Assembly: GCA_035632395.1 (NCBI GenBank)
Contig: DASQGX010000240.1
Coordinates: 1 to 6,755, forward strand
DNA from: REEB95 sp035632395
GTDB lineage: Bacteria; Pseudomonadota; Alphaproteobacteria; ATCC43930; CGMCC-115725
DNA: 6,755 nucleotides
Direction: 5' to 3'
In this document: piece after piece, positions 1 to 5,738 of the stretch
Position numbering within the stretch: the first letter of the stretch is position 1
How the letters are laid out: each line of letters opens with the position of its first letter
The notes under the pieces: generated by a model
The model's database searches: none
What the model was told of the DNA's origin: nothing
Seen by the model: the letters and a program-made list of their open reading frames with translations, nothing else
Program-made: the position numbers and the translations under genes

Positions 1-645
1 GAAATGCGCCATGTCGACCATCAGATATGCGCCGATGGAATCCGCGATCTTGCGGAAGCGCGCGAAATCGATGACGCGCGGATAGGCCGAACCGCCGGCG
101 ATGATAAGCTTGGGCTGCTGCTCCTGCGCCAGGCGTTCGACCTCATCCATGTCGATGCGCGAGTCGTCTCGCCGGACGCCATAATGGATCGGCCGGAACC
201 ATTTGCCTGACAGATTGACCGGCGAGCCGTGCGTCAGGTGGCCGCCGGAGGCGAGCGACATACCCATGAAAACGTCGCCGGGCTGCAGCAGCGCCAGGAA
301 CACAGCTTGGTTCGCTTGCGAGCCGGAATGTGCCTGCACATTGGCGAAGCTGCAGTTGAAAAGTTTTTTTGCGCGGTCGATCGCCAGCTGCTCGATCTGA
401 TCGACGAATTCACAGCCACCGTAATAGCGCCGGCCCGGATAGCCTTCGGCGTATTTGTTGGTCAGCACCGAGCCCTGCGCATCGAGCACGGCGCGTGACA
501 CAATATTCTCGGAAGCGATAAGCTCGATCTGATCCTGCTGGCGCCTCAGCTCGTGGCCGATGGCAGCGGCAATCTCGGGATCAGCCTCGGGCAGCGTAGC
601 GGCAAAAAATCGGTCGGTCGCCGGTGTAGGTTTCAAAACCGTCAT
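1..645 (-). CDS. glyA: Serine hydroxymethyltransferase, N-terminal half (partial, runs off left edge)
   Basis: This is a cytoplasmic PLP enzyme that converts serine and tetrahydrofolate to glycine and 5,10-methylene-tetrahydrofolate, the main source of one-carbon units. The first 215 residues are present, open to the window edge. Family motifs are clear: IELIASEN at residues 40-47, TNKYAEGYPGRRYYGGCE at 62-79, HSGSQAN at 106-112, GGHLTHGSPVN beginning near 134 (H136 matches the His that stacks on PLP), and VDMAH at 210-214 with the Asp that contacts the PLP ring nitrogen. The PLP-binding lysine and the C-terminal domain lie outside the window. The N-terminus is about ten residues longer than in E. 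coli GlyA. The ATG at 645-643 overlaps the rpiB stop as ATGA, and an AAAGG (653-657) sits 7 nt upstream, so translation is probably coupled to rpiB. Identification is very secure. Confidence 0.96.
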   Translation of the reverse strand, partial: MTVLKPTPATDRFFAATLPEADPEIAAAIGHELRRQQDQIELIASENIVSRAVLDAQGSVLTNKYAEGYPGRRYYGGCEFVDQIEQLAIDRAKKLFNCSFANVQAHSGSQANQAVFLALLQPGDVFMGMSLASGGHLTHGSPVNLSGKWFRPIHYGVRRDDSRIDMDEVERLAQEQQPKLIIAGGSAYPRVIDFARFRKIADSIGAYLMVDMAHF

Positions 646-1091
646 GCCTGCGCCTTTACCGGCGAGAACTTGGCGATGCGACGCGCGTGACGGCCGCCTT
701 CAAACGGCGTCGCGAAGAAGATTTTGACACAATCCCTGGCAAGTTCGGGTCCGAGGATGCGGCCGCCGAGCACCAGCACGTTGGCGTCGTTGTGCTGGCG
801 CGCGAGGCGCGCCGTCAGGCCGTCGTGCACCAACGCGGCGCGCACGCCGCGATGCCGGTTGGCGGCCATCGACATGCCAATGCCGGTGCCGCAGATCAGC
901 AAGCCCCAGCGCGCACGTCCGTCCTCGACCGCGCGCGCGACCGCGTCGGCAAAATCGGGATAATCGACAGACTGATGGTTGTCGGTGCCGAGATCGAGGA
1001 CGCCCAAGCCGAACACCTGCAGCTCGGGCAGGAGAACAGTTTTCAGATCAAATCCGCCGTGATCGGCGGCAACGGCAACAGTCTCGGTCAT
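642..1091 (-). CDS. rpiB: Ribose-5-phosphate isomerase B
   Basis: This enzyme interconverts ribose 5-phosphate and ribulose 5-phosphate in the non-oxidative pentose phosphate pathway. The protein has 149 residues, the same length as E. coli RpiB, and belongs to the RpiB/LacA/LacB family. Visible motifs are AADHGGF at 8-14 (D10 and H11 in the substrate site), DYPDFA at 43-48, ICGTGIGMS at 66-74 with C67 matching the catalytic cysteine, RQHNDANVL at 98-106 with H100 as the ring-opening histidine, and the phosphate-binding EGGRHARR at 131-138. No catalytic residue is missing. The gene is followed by glyA with an ATGA overlap, giving a two-gene (or longer) sugar-phosphate/one-carbon operon. The start at 1091 has only a weak, close AAGG upstream, but the N-terminus aligns well with the family. 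Some homologues (EryI) isomerise tetrose phosphates, but nothing here suggests that role. Confidence 0.95.
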   Translation of the reverse strand: MTETVAVAADHGGFDLKTVLLPELQVFGLGVLDLGTDNHQSVDYPDFADAVARAVEDGRARWGLLICGTGIGMSMAANRHRGVRAALVHDGLTARLARQHNDANVLVLGGRILGPELARDCVKIFFATPFEGGRHARRIAKFSPVKAQA

Positions 1092-1124
1092 GGGCCTTGG
1101 AAAATAGTCACGGAACCGGCGGCG

Positions 1125-1154
1125 AATCTACCAGATATCGGTCCGTAAAGTCAG
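1125..1154 (-). promoter_or_regulatory. Candidate promoter for rpiB-glyA
   Basis: On the minus strand a CTGACT (1154-1149) is followed, after 18 bp, by TAGATT (1130-1125), about 33 nt before the rpiB ATG. Each hexamer matches four of six sigma-70 consensus positions, so this is a weak candidate. A GANTC site (1124-1128) overlaps the proposed -10. It is the best match I found by eye in the divergent intergenic region; a start site further upstream is equally possible. Confidence 0.25.
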
Positions 1155-1249
1155 CCGCATACCATACTTCGCGTTATCCTCATGACTCACAAGGCAGACG
1201 CCAAATCCTGGCCTGTGCTGCGCCTGGCTGCGATTGGATTTTCGCAGTA

Positions 1250-1264
1250 ATTCGCGCCGCGAAT
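1250..1264. repeat. 15-bp perfect palindrome, possible operator
   Basis: ATTCGCG-C-CGCGAAT is an inverted repeat with two perfect 7-bp arms around a single central base. It ends 11 bp before the -35 hexamer of the promoter for the MucR-family gene. An extra TTCGC lies exactly 10 bp (one helical turn) to its left at 1241-1245, and another TTCGCG is at 1168-1173. Position and symmetry suggest a binding site for a dimeric regulator of the plus-strand gene, of rpiB, or of both. No known operator consensus is recognised, and GC-rich palindromes can occur by chance. Confidence 0.45.
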
Positions 1265-1275
1265 ACTGGGGCGGT

Positions 1276-1304
1276 TTGACAGAAACTCGGCCTTCCGCCT
1301 ATAT
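1276..1304 (+). promoter_or_regulatory. Sigma-70 type promoter of the MucR-family gene
   Basis: A perfect TTGACA (1276-1281) is separated by 17 bp from CTATAT (1299-1304). This is very close to the CTTGAC-N17-CTATAT housekeeping promoter pattern of rhizobia and other Alphaproteobacteria. Transcription would begin near 1311, giving a 5' leader of about 30 nt that contains the GAGG ribosome binding site at 1326-1329, 10 nt before the ATG. It is the strongest promoter match seen in the window. Confidence 0.75.
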
Positions 1305-1339
1305 CAGCGGGAACTTTTCCCCATCGAGGCACAACCGCC

Positions 1340-1771
1340 ATGGCCGACGACGCGCCCAAGCAGAACAGCGACGATTTCCTGCGGATGACGGCGCAAATGG
1401 TCGCCGCCTACCTGCGCAAGAACAGCGTGCCTACGGCCCAGATCACCGAAGTGATCAACTCAGTCTATGGTTCGCTGAAATCGATCGACGGACGCGCCAA
1501 TGCGCCGAAGCCGGCCGATCTCAAGCCAGCGGTGCCGATCAAAAAATCGGTCACGCCGGAATACGTCATCTGCCTTGAGGACGGCCGCAAGCTGAAAATG
1601 CTCAAGCGCCATCTGCGCACCGAATACAACATGACACCCGAGCAGTATCGGCAGAAATGGGGACTGGCGGCAGACTACCCCATGGTCGCGCCGAATTACG
1701 CCAAGCAACGCTCGGCCTTCGCCAAAGAGATCGGTCTCGGCAGGGGCGCTGGTAAGAAGAAGGGCGCCTAG
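1340..1771 (+). CDS. MucR/Ros-family zinc-finger-like transcriptional regulator
   Basis: This 143-residue protein is a member of the MucR/Ros family, DNA-binding proteins of Alphaproteobacteria that act as global, H-NS-like repressors of genes such as exopolysaccharide, motility and cell-cycle functions. The N-terminal part (about 10-50) corresponds to the region that mediates oligomerisation in MucR. A Pro/Lys-rich linker (about 55-70) follows, then the Ros-type DNA-binding domain (about 74-135) with KRHL at 89-92, YRQKWGL at 103-109, DYPMVAPNYA at 112-121 and a basic Lys tail. Ros binds zinc with Cys-Cys-His-His; here only C78 and H91 remain. The second Cys is D81, and the paired terminal histidines are E95 and Y96. 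It is therefore a divergent-metal or zinc-less form, as described for Mesorhizobium Ros homologues. The start is supported by GAGG 10 nt upstream and a strong promoter. Family members usually repress their own genes. Several paralogues per genome are common, so no symbol is given. Confidence 0.93.
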   Translation: MADDAPKQNSDDFLRMTAQMVAAYLRKNSVPTAQITEVINSVYGSLKSIDGRANAPKPADLKPAVPIKKSVTPEYVICLEDGRKLKMLKRHLRTEYNMTPEQYRQKWGLAADYPMVAPNYAKQRSAFAKEIGLGRGAGKKKGA

Positions 1772-1786
1772 CGCGCCGTCGCCCTT
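1759..1786. terminator. Possible bidirectional terminator between convergent genes
   Basis: GAAGGGCG (1759-1766) and CGCCCTTC (1779-1786) can form an 8-bp hairpin with a loop of about 12 nt that contains the stop codon region of the MucR-family gene. A short TTTT (1794-1797) follows on the plus strand, but 7 nt away from the stem. On the minus strand the stem is followed by a pyrimidine-rich stretch. It lies in the 33-bp gap where this gene and the liv operon converge. The weak T-tracts make true intrinsic termination uncertain. Confidence 0.3.
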
Positions 1787-1804
1787 CCCGTCCGTTTTGC
1801 GCGG

Positions 1805-2923
1805 CTAGCGCTTCAACTCGGCGTAGTTGCCCTCGTTGTTCCAGCCGTAGACCACGTAGTCCGGCCCGACAACATCGCCCTTCTTATCGAAGCCGATTGT
1901 GCCGATTACGGTATTGAACTTGTTGGCCTTCATCGTCTTCGACAGGTCCGCGACCTTGATCGAGTGCGCCTTCGCCGCGGCGTCGGCGAACACCTCCACG
2001 GCGGCGTAGGTGTAAAGCGTGTAGCCTTCGGGATCGTAACCGCCGGCTTTGAACTCCTTCACCACCGGCTGCGCCACCGCGAGATTGCGCGGATCGGGCG
2101 GGAAGGTCATCAGCGTACCGGTGCCGGCCATGCCCGTGATCTTCCACAGATCCGTCGTCACCAGCGCGTCGCCGCCCATCAGCACGGCGTTGAGCCCCTG
2201 CTCCTTCGACTGACGGACAATGAGGCCGGCCTCACGGTAGTAGCCGCCGAAATAGATCGCCTTGACGTTGGCCTGCTTCATCTTGGAGATCAGCGCCGAG
2301 AAGTCGCTGTCGCCCTGGTTGATCGAATCATGCACCGCGGGCTTCACCCCGCGTGCCGCCATCGCCTTGATGGTCTCGTCGGCAAGACCTTTGCCGTAAG
2401 TCGACTTGTCGTCGATCACCGCCACCGGCTGTCCTTTGAAACGCGAGGCGATGTAGTTTCCGGCGATGCGGCCTTGGCTATCGTCGCGGCCGCAGACGCG
2501 GAAGACGTTGATCCAGCCCTTTTTGAACGCGTCGTCGGTATACGCCGGATTGGTCGACGCCGGCGTGATCTGGAGGATATTGCTGTCGGCATAAACCGCC
2601 GATGCCGGGATCGAGGTGCTCGAGCAGTAATGGCCGGCGACGAACACGACGCCGGCATTGGCGAGCTGGTTGGCGACACTCACCGCTTGTTTCGGATCGC
2701 AAGCATCGTCTCCAACGGTGAGCACGAGCTTGCGTCCGAGCACGCCGCCATGCGCGTTGATATCCTTGACCGCCATTTCGGCGCCGCGCCGCATCTGTTC
2801 GCCGACCGCGGCTTCGGAGCCGGTCATCGGTCCGACGGTCGCGACCTTGATATCCTGGGCATACGCACTCGCCGAAGCCGCGGCCATTGCTGCCGCGAGC
2901 AAAATCCGCACTGTCCAACGCAT
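1805..2923 (-). CDS. livK: Periplasmic branched-chain amino acid-binding protein (LivJ/LivK type)
   Basis: This is the substrate-capturing component of the Liv ABC transporter encoded just upstream. The 372-residue precursor has a Sec signal peptide (M1 to A22, ending A-Y-A before QDIK), leaving a 350-residue mature two-lobed type I binding protein. It closely resembles E. coli LivJ. Shared features are GDDACDPKQAV with C75 and HYCSS with C100, which fall at mature positions 53 and 78, the same as the LivJ disulfide; PASTNP at 121-126; KSTYGKGLA at 173-181; and FGGYYREAG at 225-233. A third Cys (C144) is extra. Pocket positions differ: V40 replaces the aromatic of LivJ/LivK, and D252 replaces the Glu that holds the amino group, so specificity may be broader or different. 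An in-frame upstream TTG at 2956 is rejected because the ribosome binding site would then be coding. It is the last gene of the operon, 48 nt after livF. Confidence 0.94.
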   Translation of the reverse strand: MRWTVRILLAAAMAAASASAYAQDIKVATVGPMTGSEAAVGEQMRRGAEMAVKDINAHGGVLGRKLVLTVGDDACDPKQAVSVANQLANAGVVFVAGHYCSSTSIPASAVYADSNILQITPASTNPAYTDDAFKKGWINVFRVCGRDDSQGRIAGNYIASRFKGQPVAVIDDKSTYGKGLADETIKAMAARGVKPAVHDSINQGDSDFSALISKMKQANVKAIYFGGYYREAGLIVRQSKEQGLNAVLMGGDALVTTDLWKITGMAGTGTLMTFPPDPRNLAVAQPVVKEFKAGGYDPEGYTLYTYAAVEVFADAAAKAHSIKVADLSKTMKANKFNTVIGTIGFDKKGDVVGPDYVVYGWNNEGNYAELKR

Positions 2924-2941
2924 ACAAACCTCCCCTGGTTT
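2924..2941 (-). promoter_or_regulatory. Strong ribosome binding site of livK inside a small hairpin
   Basis: GGGGAGG (2935-2929) lies 5 nt before the ATG at 2923 and fixes that start over the upstream TTG. The same stretch can fold as AAACC (2941-2937), a 6-nt loop AGGGGA, and GGTTT (2930-2926), so half of the Shine-Dalgarno is in the loop and half in the stem. The 5-bp hairpin is weak and might tune translation or mRNA end stability; this is inference. Confidence 0.6.
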
Positions 2942-2971
2942 CCGGCAGCTTAGCAAAAGACCGGACTTTGG

Positions 2972-3703
2972 TTAAGCGGCGCCGCGCGCGCCGCCTTCGA
3001 GATAGGCCGCCCGCACGTCCTTGTTGGCCAAAAGCTCGGCACCGGTGCCTGACAGGACGATGGTCCCGGTCTGCAACACGTAAGCGCGGTGCGCCAGCCT
3101 AAGTGCATGGTGCGCATTTTGTTCGACCAGCAGAACCGTGATCCGCTCTTCGGAATTGATCGCCTGGATCACCGTGAATATCTGCTTGGCGATGAGCGGC
3201 GCAAGGCCGAGCGACGGCTCATCCAATAGCAGCAACCGCGGCCGGCTCATTAGCGCGCGGGCAATCGCCAGCATCTGCTGCTCGCCGCCGGACAGCGTGC
3301 CACCGCGCTGGTGGCGGCGTTCTCCTAGTATCGGGAACAGCTCGAAGGCGCGCGCGAGATCGCGCTCGAAACTGTCCGGCGCCGCGGTGGTCGCGCCGAT
3401 CTGGAGATTTTCGAGCACTGTCATCCGCGGAAAGATGCGCCGCCCTTCCGGCACCTGGGAAATGCCGAGGCGAACGATGGCGAAGGTCGGCAGCTGCGTG
3501 ATGTCGCGGCCGTCGAACACGATGCGGCCCTCCGCCGCCCGCGGCCGGCCGCAGATCGTCATCAGCAGCGTCGACTTGCCGGCGCCGTTGGCGCCGATCA
3601 ATGTCACGATCTCACCCGCACCGACTGTCAGGTCGACGCCCTTCAACGCCTCGATCCGGCCATAGGCAGCGCGCAAACGGGAAATCTCGAGCAGCGCGTT
3701 CAT
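2972..3703 (-). CDS. livF: Branched-chain amino acid ABC transporter ATPase LivF
   Basis: One of the two cytoplasmic ATPases that drive uptake through LivHM. It has 243 residues, close to E. coli LivF in length. Motifs in order: Walker A GANGAGKST at 37-45; Q-loop Q83 followed by the LivF hallmark VPEGRRIFPRMTVLENL at 84-100; ABC signature LSGGEQQ at 137-143; Walker B LLLLDEP at 157-163; and GLAP at 166-169. At the H-loop position the sequence is VEQN (193-196), so Q195 stands where most ABC ATPases have His. This is usual for LivF and means its own nucleotide site is not fully canonical. The start overlaps the livG stop as ATGA, and an AGAGGA (3715-3710) 6 nt upstream supports it. The nearest alternatives are urea (UrtE) or amide transporter ATPases, but the LivJ-like binding protein favours amino acids. 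Confidence 0.95.
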   Translation of the reverse strand: MNALLEISRLRAAYGRIEALKGVDLTVGAGEIVTLIGANGAGKSTLLMTICGRPRAAEGRIVFDGRDITQLPTFAIVRLGISQVPEGRRIFPRMTVLENLQIGATTAAPDSFERDLARAFELFPILGERRHQRGGTLSGGEQQMLAIARALMSRPRLLLLDEPSLGLAPLIAKQIFTVIQAINSEERITVLLVEQNAHHALRLAHRAYVLQTGTIVLSGTGAELLANKDVRAAYLEGGARGAA

Positions 3704-4503
3704 GCAGCTTCCTCTTCGCCAAGGTAGGCGGCGATCACCGTCGGATCGTTGCGCACCTCGCCGGCGGAACCATCGGCAATCTTCTGTCCATGGTTGAGGA
3801 CAATGACATGGTCCGAAATTCCCATCACCACGCTCATGTCGTGCTCGATCAGCAGCACGCCGATGCCGAACCGGTCGCGGATCGTAACCAGGAAACGCGC
3901 GAGATCGGCGCTTTCGTGCGGGTTGAGCCCGGCAGCGGGCTCATCGACACACAGAAGCCGCGGGCCAGTACACATTGCGCGCACGATTTCGAGCCGCCGC
4001 TGCGCGCCATACGGCAGATTGCCGGCGACCTCGTCGGCACGGTCCGTAAGGCCAATCATGTCGAGCCACTCGCGCGCGCGTGCGATCGCGGCGCGCTCGG
4101 CGTCGTGGTGGCGTTTGAGCCCGAGCAAGCCGCCAAAATTGTAATAGCTGGCGCGTGTCAGCACAGCGTGCTGCGCCACCATCAGATTCTCGAGCACGGT
4201 CATGCCGGCGAACAGCCGTACGTTCTGGAACGTTCGCGCCACGCCGGCGTCGCGCGCGATGCGGTGGCCGCGCAATCGTTCGAGCCGGAAGGTCTTGCCG
4301 TCATACGTCAGGACGAGACTACCGCCGGTTGGCCGATAAAACCCTGTCAGACAGTTGAACACCGTCGTCTTGCCGGCGCCGTTGGGCCCGATGATGGCGG
4401 TAATTTCGCGCCCGTAGGCGGTGAACGAGATGCCGTCGACCGCCACCACACCGCCGAAGCGCATGGAAAGGTTCTCGACCTCAAGCAGCGCTTCGCGGTT
4501 CAT
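3700..4503 (-). CDS. livG: Branched-chain amino acid ABC transporter ATPase LivG
   Basis: The second ATPase of the Liv importer, expected to pair with LivF beneath the LivHM channel. It has 267 residues, with the C-terminal DPTVIAAYLGEEE tail typical of the LivG/BCA_ABC_TP_C group. Motifs: Walker A GPNGAGKTT at 39-47; Q-loop ARTFQNVRLF at 89-98 (Q93); signature LPYGAQRRLEIVRAM at 163-177; Walker B LLCVDEP at 183-189; AAGLNP at 190-195; and H-loop IEHDMSVVMGISD with H221. The Ser of the canonical LSGGQ signature is replaced by P164; LivG proteins commonly vary there. The gene overlaps livM upstream and livF downstream by 4 nt each. No good ribosome binding site precedes the ATG at 4503, so its translation probably depends on coupling to livM. 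Confidence 0.95.
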   Translation of the reverse strand: MNREALLEVENLSMRFGGVVAVDGISFTAYGREITAIIGPNGAGKTTVFNCLTGFYRPTGGSLVLTYDGKTFRLERLRGHRIARDAGVARTFQNVRLFAGMTVLENLMVAQHAVLTRASYYNFGGLLGLKRHHDAERAAIARAREWLDMIGLTDRADEVAGNLPYGAQRRLEIVRAMCTGPRLLCVDEPAAGLNPHESADLARFLVTIRDRFGIGVLLIEHDMSVVMGISDHVIVLNHGQKIADGSAGEVRNDPTVIAAYLGEEEAA

Positions 4504-5738
4504 GGCTGGTCGAGACGCACCGACGGCGCACGCACGGTGAACAGCCCGCGCGGCCGCCAGATCATGATCGCGACCATCGCCGCGCCGAACAACAACATGC
4601 GGTACTGCGCAAACTCGCGGCCGAATTCCGGCAACGTCGCCAGGATCACAGCGGCGATTGCGACGCCGAGCTGGCTACCCATGCCGCCGAGCACGACGAT
4701 CGAAAGCACGGTCGCGGATTCCTGGAAGTTGAAGCTCTCCGGACTAATGAAGCCTTGTTTGGCGGCGAACATGGCGCCGGCAAAGCCGCCGATCATGGCG
4801 CCGGTTGCGAACGCCGTAAGCTTGATTGTGTGCGGGTTCAAACCTAGGGCGCGGCAGGCGATTTCGTCTTCGCGCAGCGCTTCCCAGGCGCGTCCAACTG
4901 GCAGACGTCGGATGCGCAGGCTGAACCAGTTGATGACCAACGCCGCCGCCAAACAGACGTAGTAGAGCCAGATAAGCCGCTGCAGCGGATCGTAGGCGAT
5001 GCCGAAAAAGTGGTTGAAGGTTGTCACCCCTTCCGGCGCACCAGGCGAGATCGGCATGCCAAAGACGGTCGGCCGCGGTATGTCGCCGATCCCGTTCGGA
5101 CCGCCGGTCACCGGGCTCCAATTGTTGAGCACGATGCGCACGATCTCGCCGAAGCCGAGCGTGACAATGGCGAGATAATCCCCGCGGAGCCGTAACACCG
5201 GCAAGCCCAATAGAAATCCCGCCGCCGATGCGATCAGGCCGGCGAACGGCAGCATTTCCCAGAACGAAAGCCCGTACCACTCGGCCGCCAAAGCGAAGGA
5301 ATAGGCGCCAACGGCGTAAAAGGCGACGTAGCCGAGGTCGAGCAGGCCGGCGAGGCCGACCACAATGTTTAGGCCCCAGCCGAGAATGACGTAGATCAGC
5401 GCGAGCGTTGCCAGATCGATAGTGCGCCGCGACCCAAGCGGCGAAATCGGCAATAGAATAGCGAATAAGATCAATGCACCGGCGACCAAGGCGATGATCT
5501 TGCCTTGGGGCAGCGCCGTGTAGCGGGTTGCATATTGATGCAGCCGGAACCGCTGCGGCACGAGACTGAGCAGCAACCGGACTACGAAGGCAGCGGCTGT
5601 GGCGATTGCGATCCAATTGAAACGCGTGATGTATCCGTCGCCAGTGTCGGTGGTCTGAAATCCCAGCAATGGAAATGCGAGAGCCAGAGCAATCAGCGCA
5701 GTGAAGCCTGCATCCTTGAACCGCTGCGCCGCGCCCAT
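4500..5738 (-). CDS. livM: Branched-chain amino acid ABC transporter permease LivM
   Basis: Inner-membrane permease subunit that forms the translocation channel with LivH. It has 412 residues, close to E. coli LivM (about 425). The N-terminal extension typical of LivM (DUF3382-like) spans about 1-100, with hydrophobic segments near 12-27, 41-60 and 80-97. The permease core follows, with LGWGLNIVVGLAGLLDLGYVAFYAVGAY at about 119-146 (including the conserved GLLDLG), LRGDYLAIVTLGFGEIVRI at 184-202, the cytoplasmic EAA-like loop GRAWEALREDEIACRALGLN at 282-301 that contacts the ATPases, and a hydrophobic C-terminus ending RPRGL. The reading frame stays open 35 codons further upstream, but that stretch is Arg-rich and lies inside livH. 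The ATG at 5738 is preferred because it forms a TGATG overlap with the livH stop, with AGAAGG (5748-5743) 4 nt upstream. Confidence 0.95.
   Translation of the reverse strand: MGAAQRFKDAGFTALIALALAFPLLGFQTTDTGDGYITRFNWIAIATAAAFVVRLLLSLVPQRFRLHQYATRYTALPQGKIIALVAGALILFAILLPISPLGSRRTIDLATLALIYVILGWGLNIVVGLAGLLDLGYVAFYAVGAYSFALAAEWYGLSFWEMLPFAGLIASAAGFLLGLPVLRLRGDYLAIVTLGFGEIVRIVLNNWSPVTGGPNGIGDIPRPTVFGMPISPGAPEGVTTFNHFFGIAYDPLQRLIWLYYVCLAAALVINWFSLRIRRLPVGRAWEALREDEIACRALGLNPHTIKLTAFATGAMIGGFAGAMFAAKQGFISPESFNFQESATVLSIVVLGGMGSQLGVAIAAVILATLPEFGREFAQYRMLLFGAAMVAIMIWRPRGLFTVRAPSVRLDQP

Noticed and set aside
364..370. An A7 run in glyA (minus strand) that fits the A-AAA-AAA slippery heptamer in frame.
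   Set aside because: It encodes the Lys-Lys that SHMT commonly has here, the frame is intact on both sides, and no downstream stimulatory structure or meaningful -1 product is apparent.
687..1148. A 153-codon plus-strand open frame opposite rpiB.
   Set aside because: It is the complement of a gene with all catalytic motifs of RpiB, and it has no family resemblance or credible start signal.
1092..1339. Possible small gene, tRNA or riboswitch in the rpiB-mucR intergenic region.
   Set aside because: The short open frames there lack ribosome binding sites and recognisable products. No tRNA cloverleaf or glycine/folate-type riboswitch core was seen; only promoter-like and palindromic elements remain.
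1964..2953. A 329-codon open frame on the plus strand opposite livK.
   Set aside because: It is composed mostly of Arg/His/Asp/Val-rich shadow codons of the binding-protein gene, with no ribosome binding site or domain.
2924..2956. An upstream TTG start for livK at 2956, adding 11 residues.
   Set aside because: It would translate through the GGGGAGG ribosome binding site and spoil the signal peptide by placing polar residues before it.
3601..4962. A 453-codon open frame on the plus strand, antisense to livF, livG and livM.
   Set aside because: Its translation has no recognisable domain and is rich in Arg, Ala and His. It lies wholly opposite three confidently identified genes, so it is a GC-rich shadow frame.
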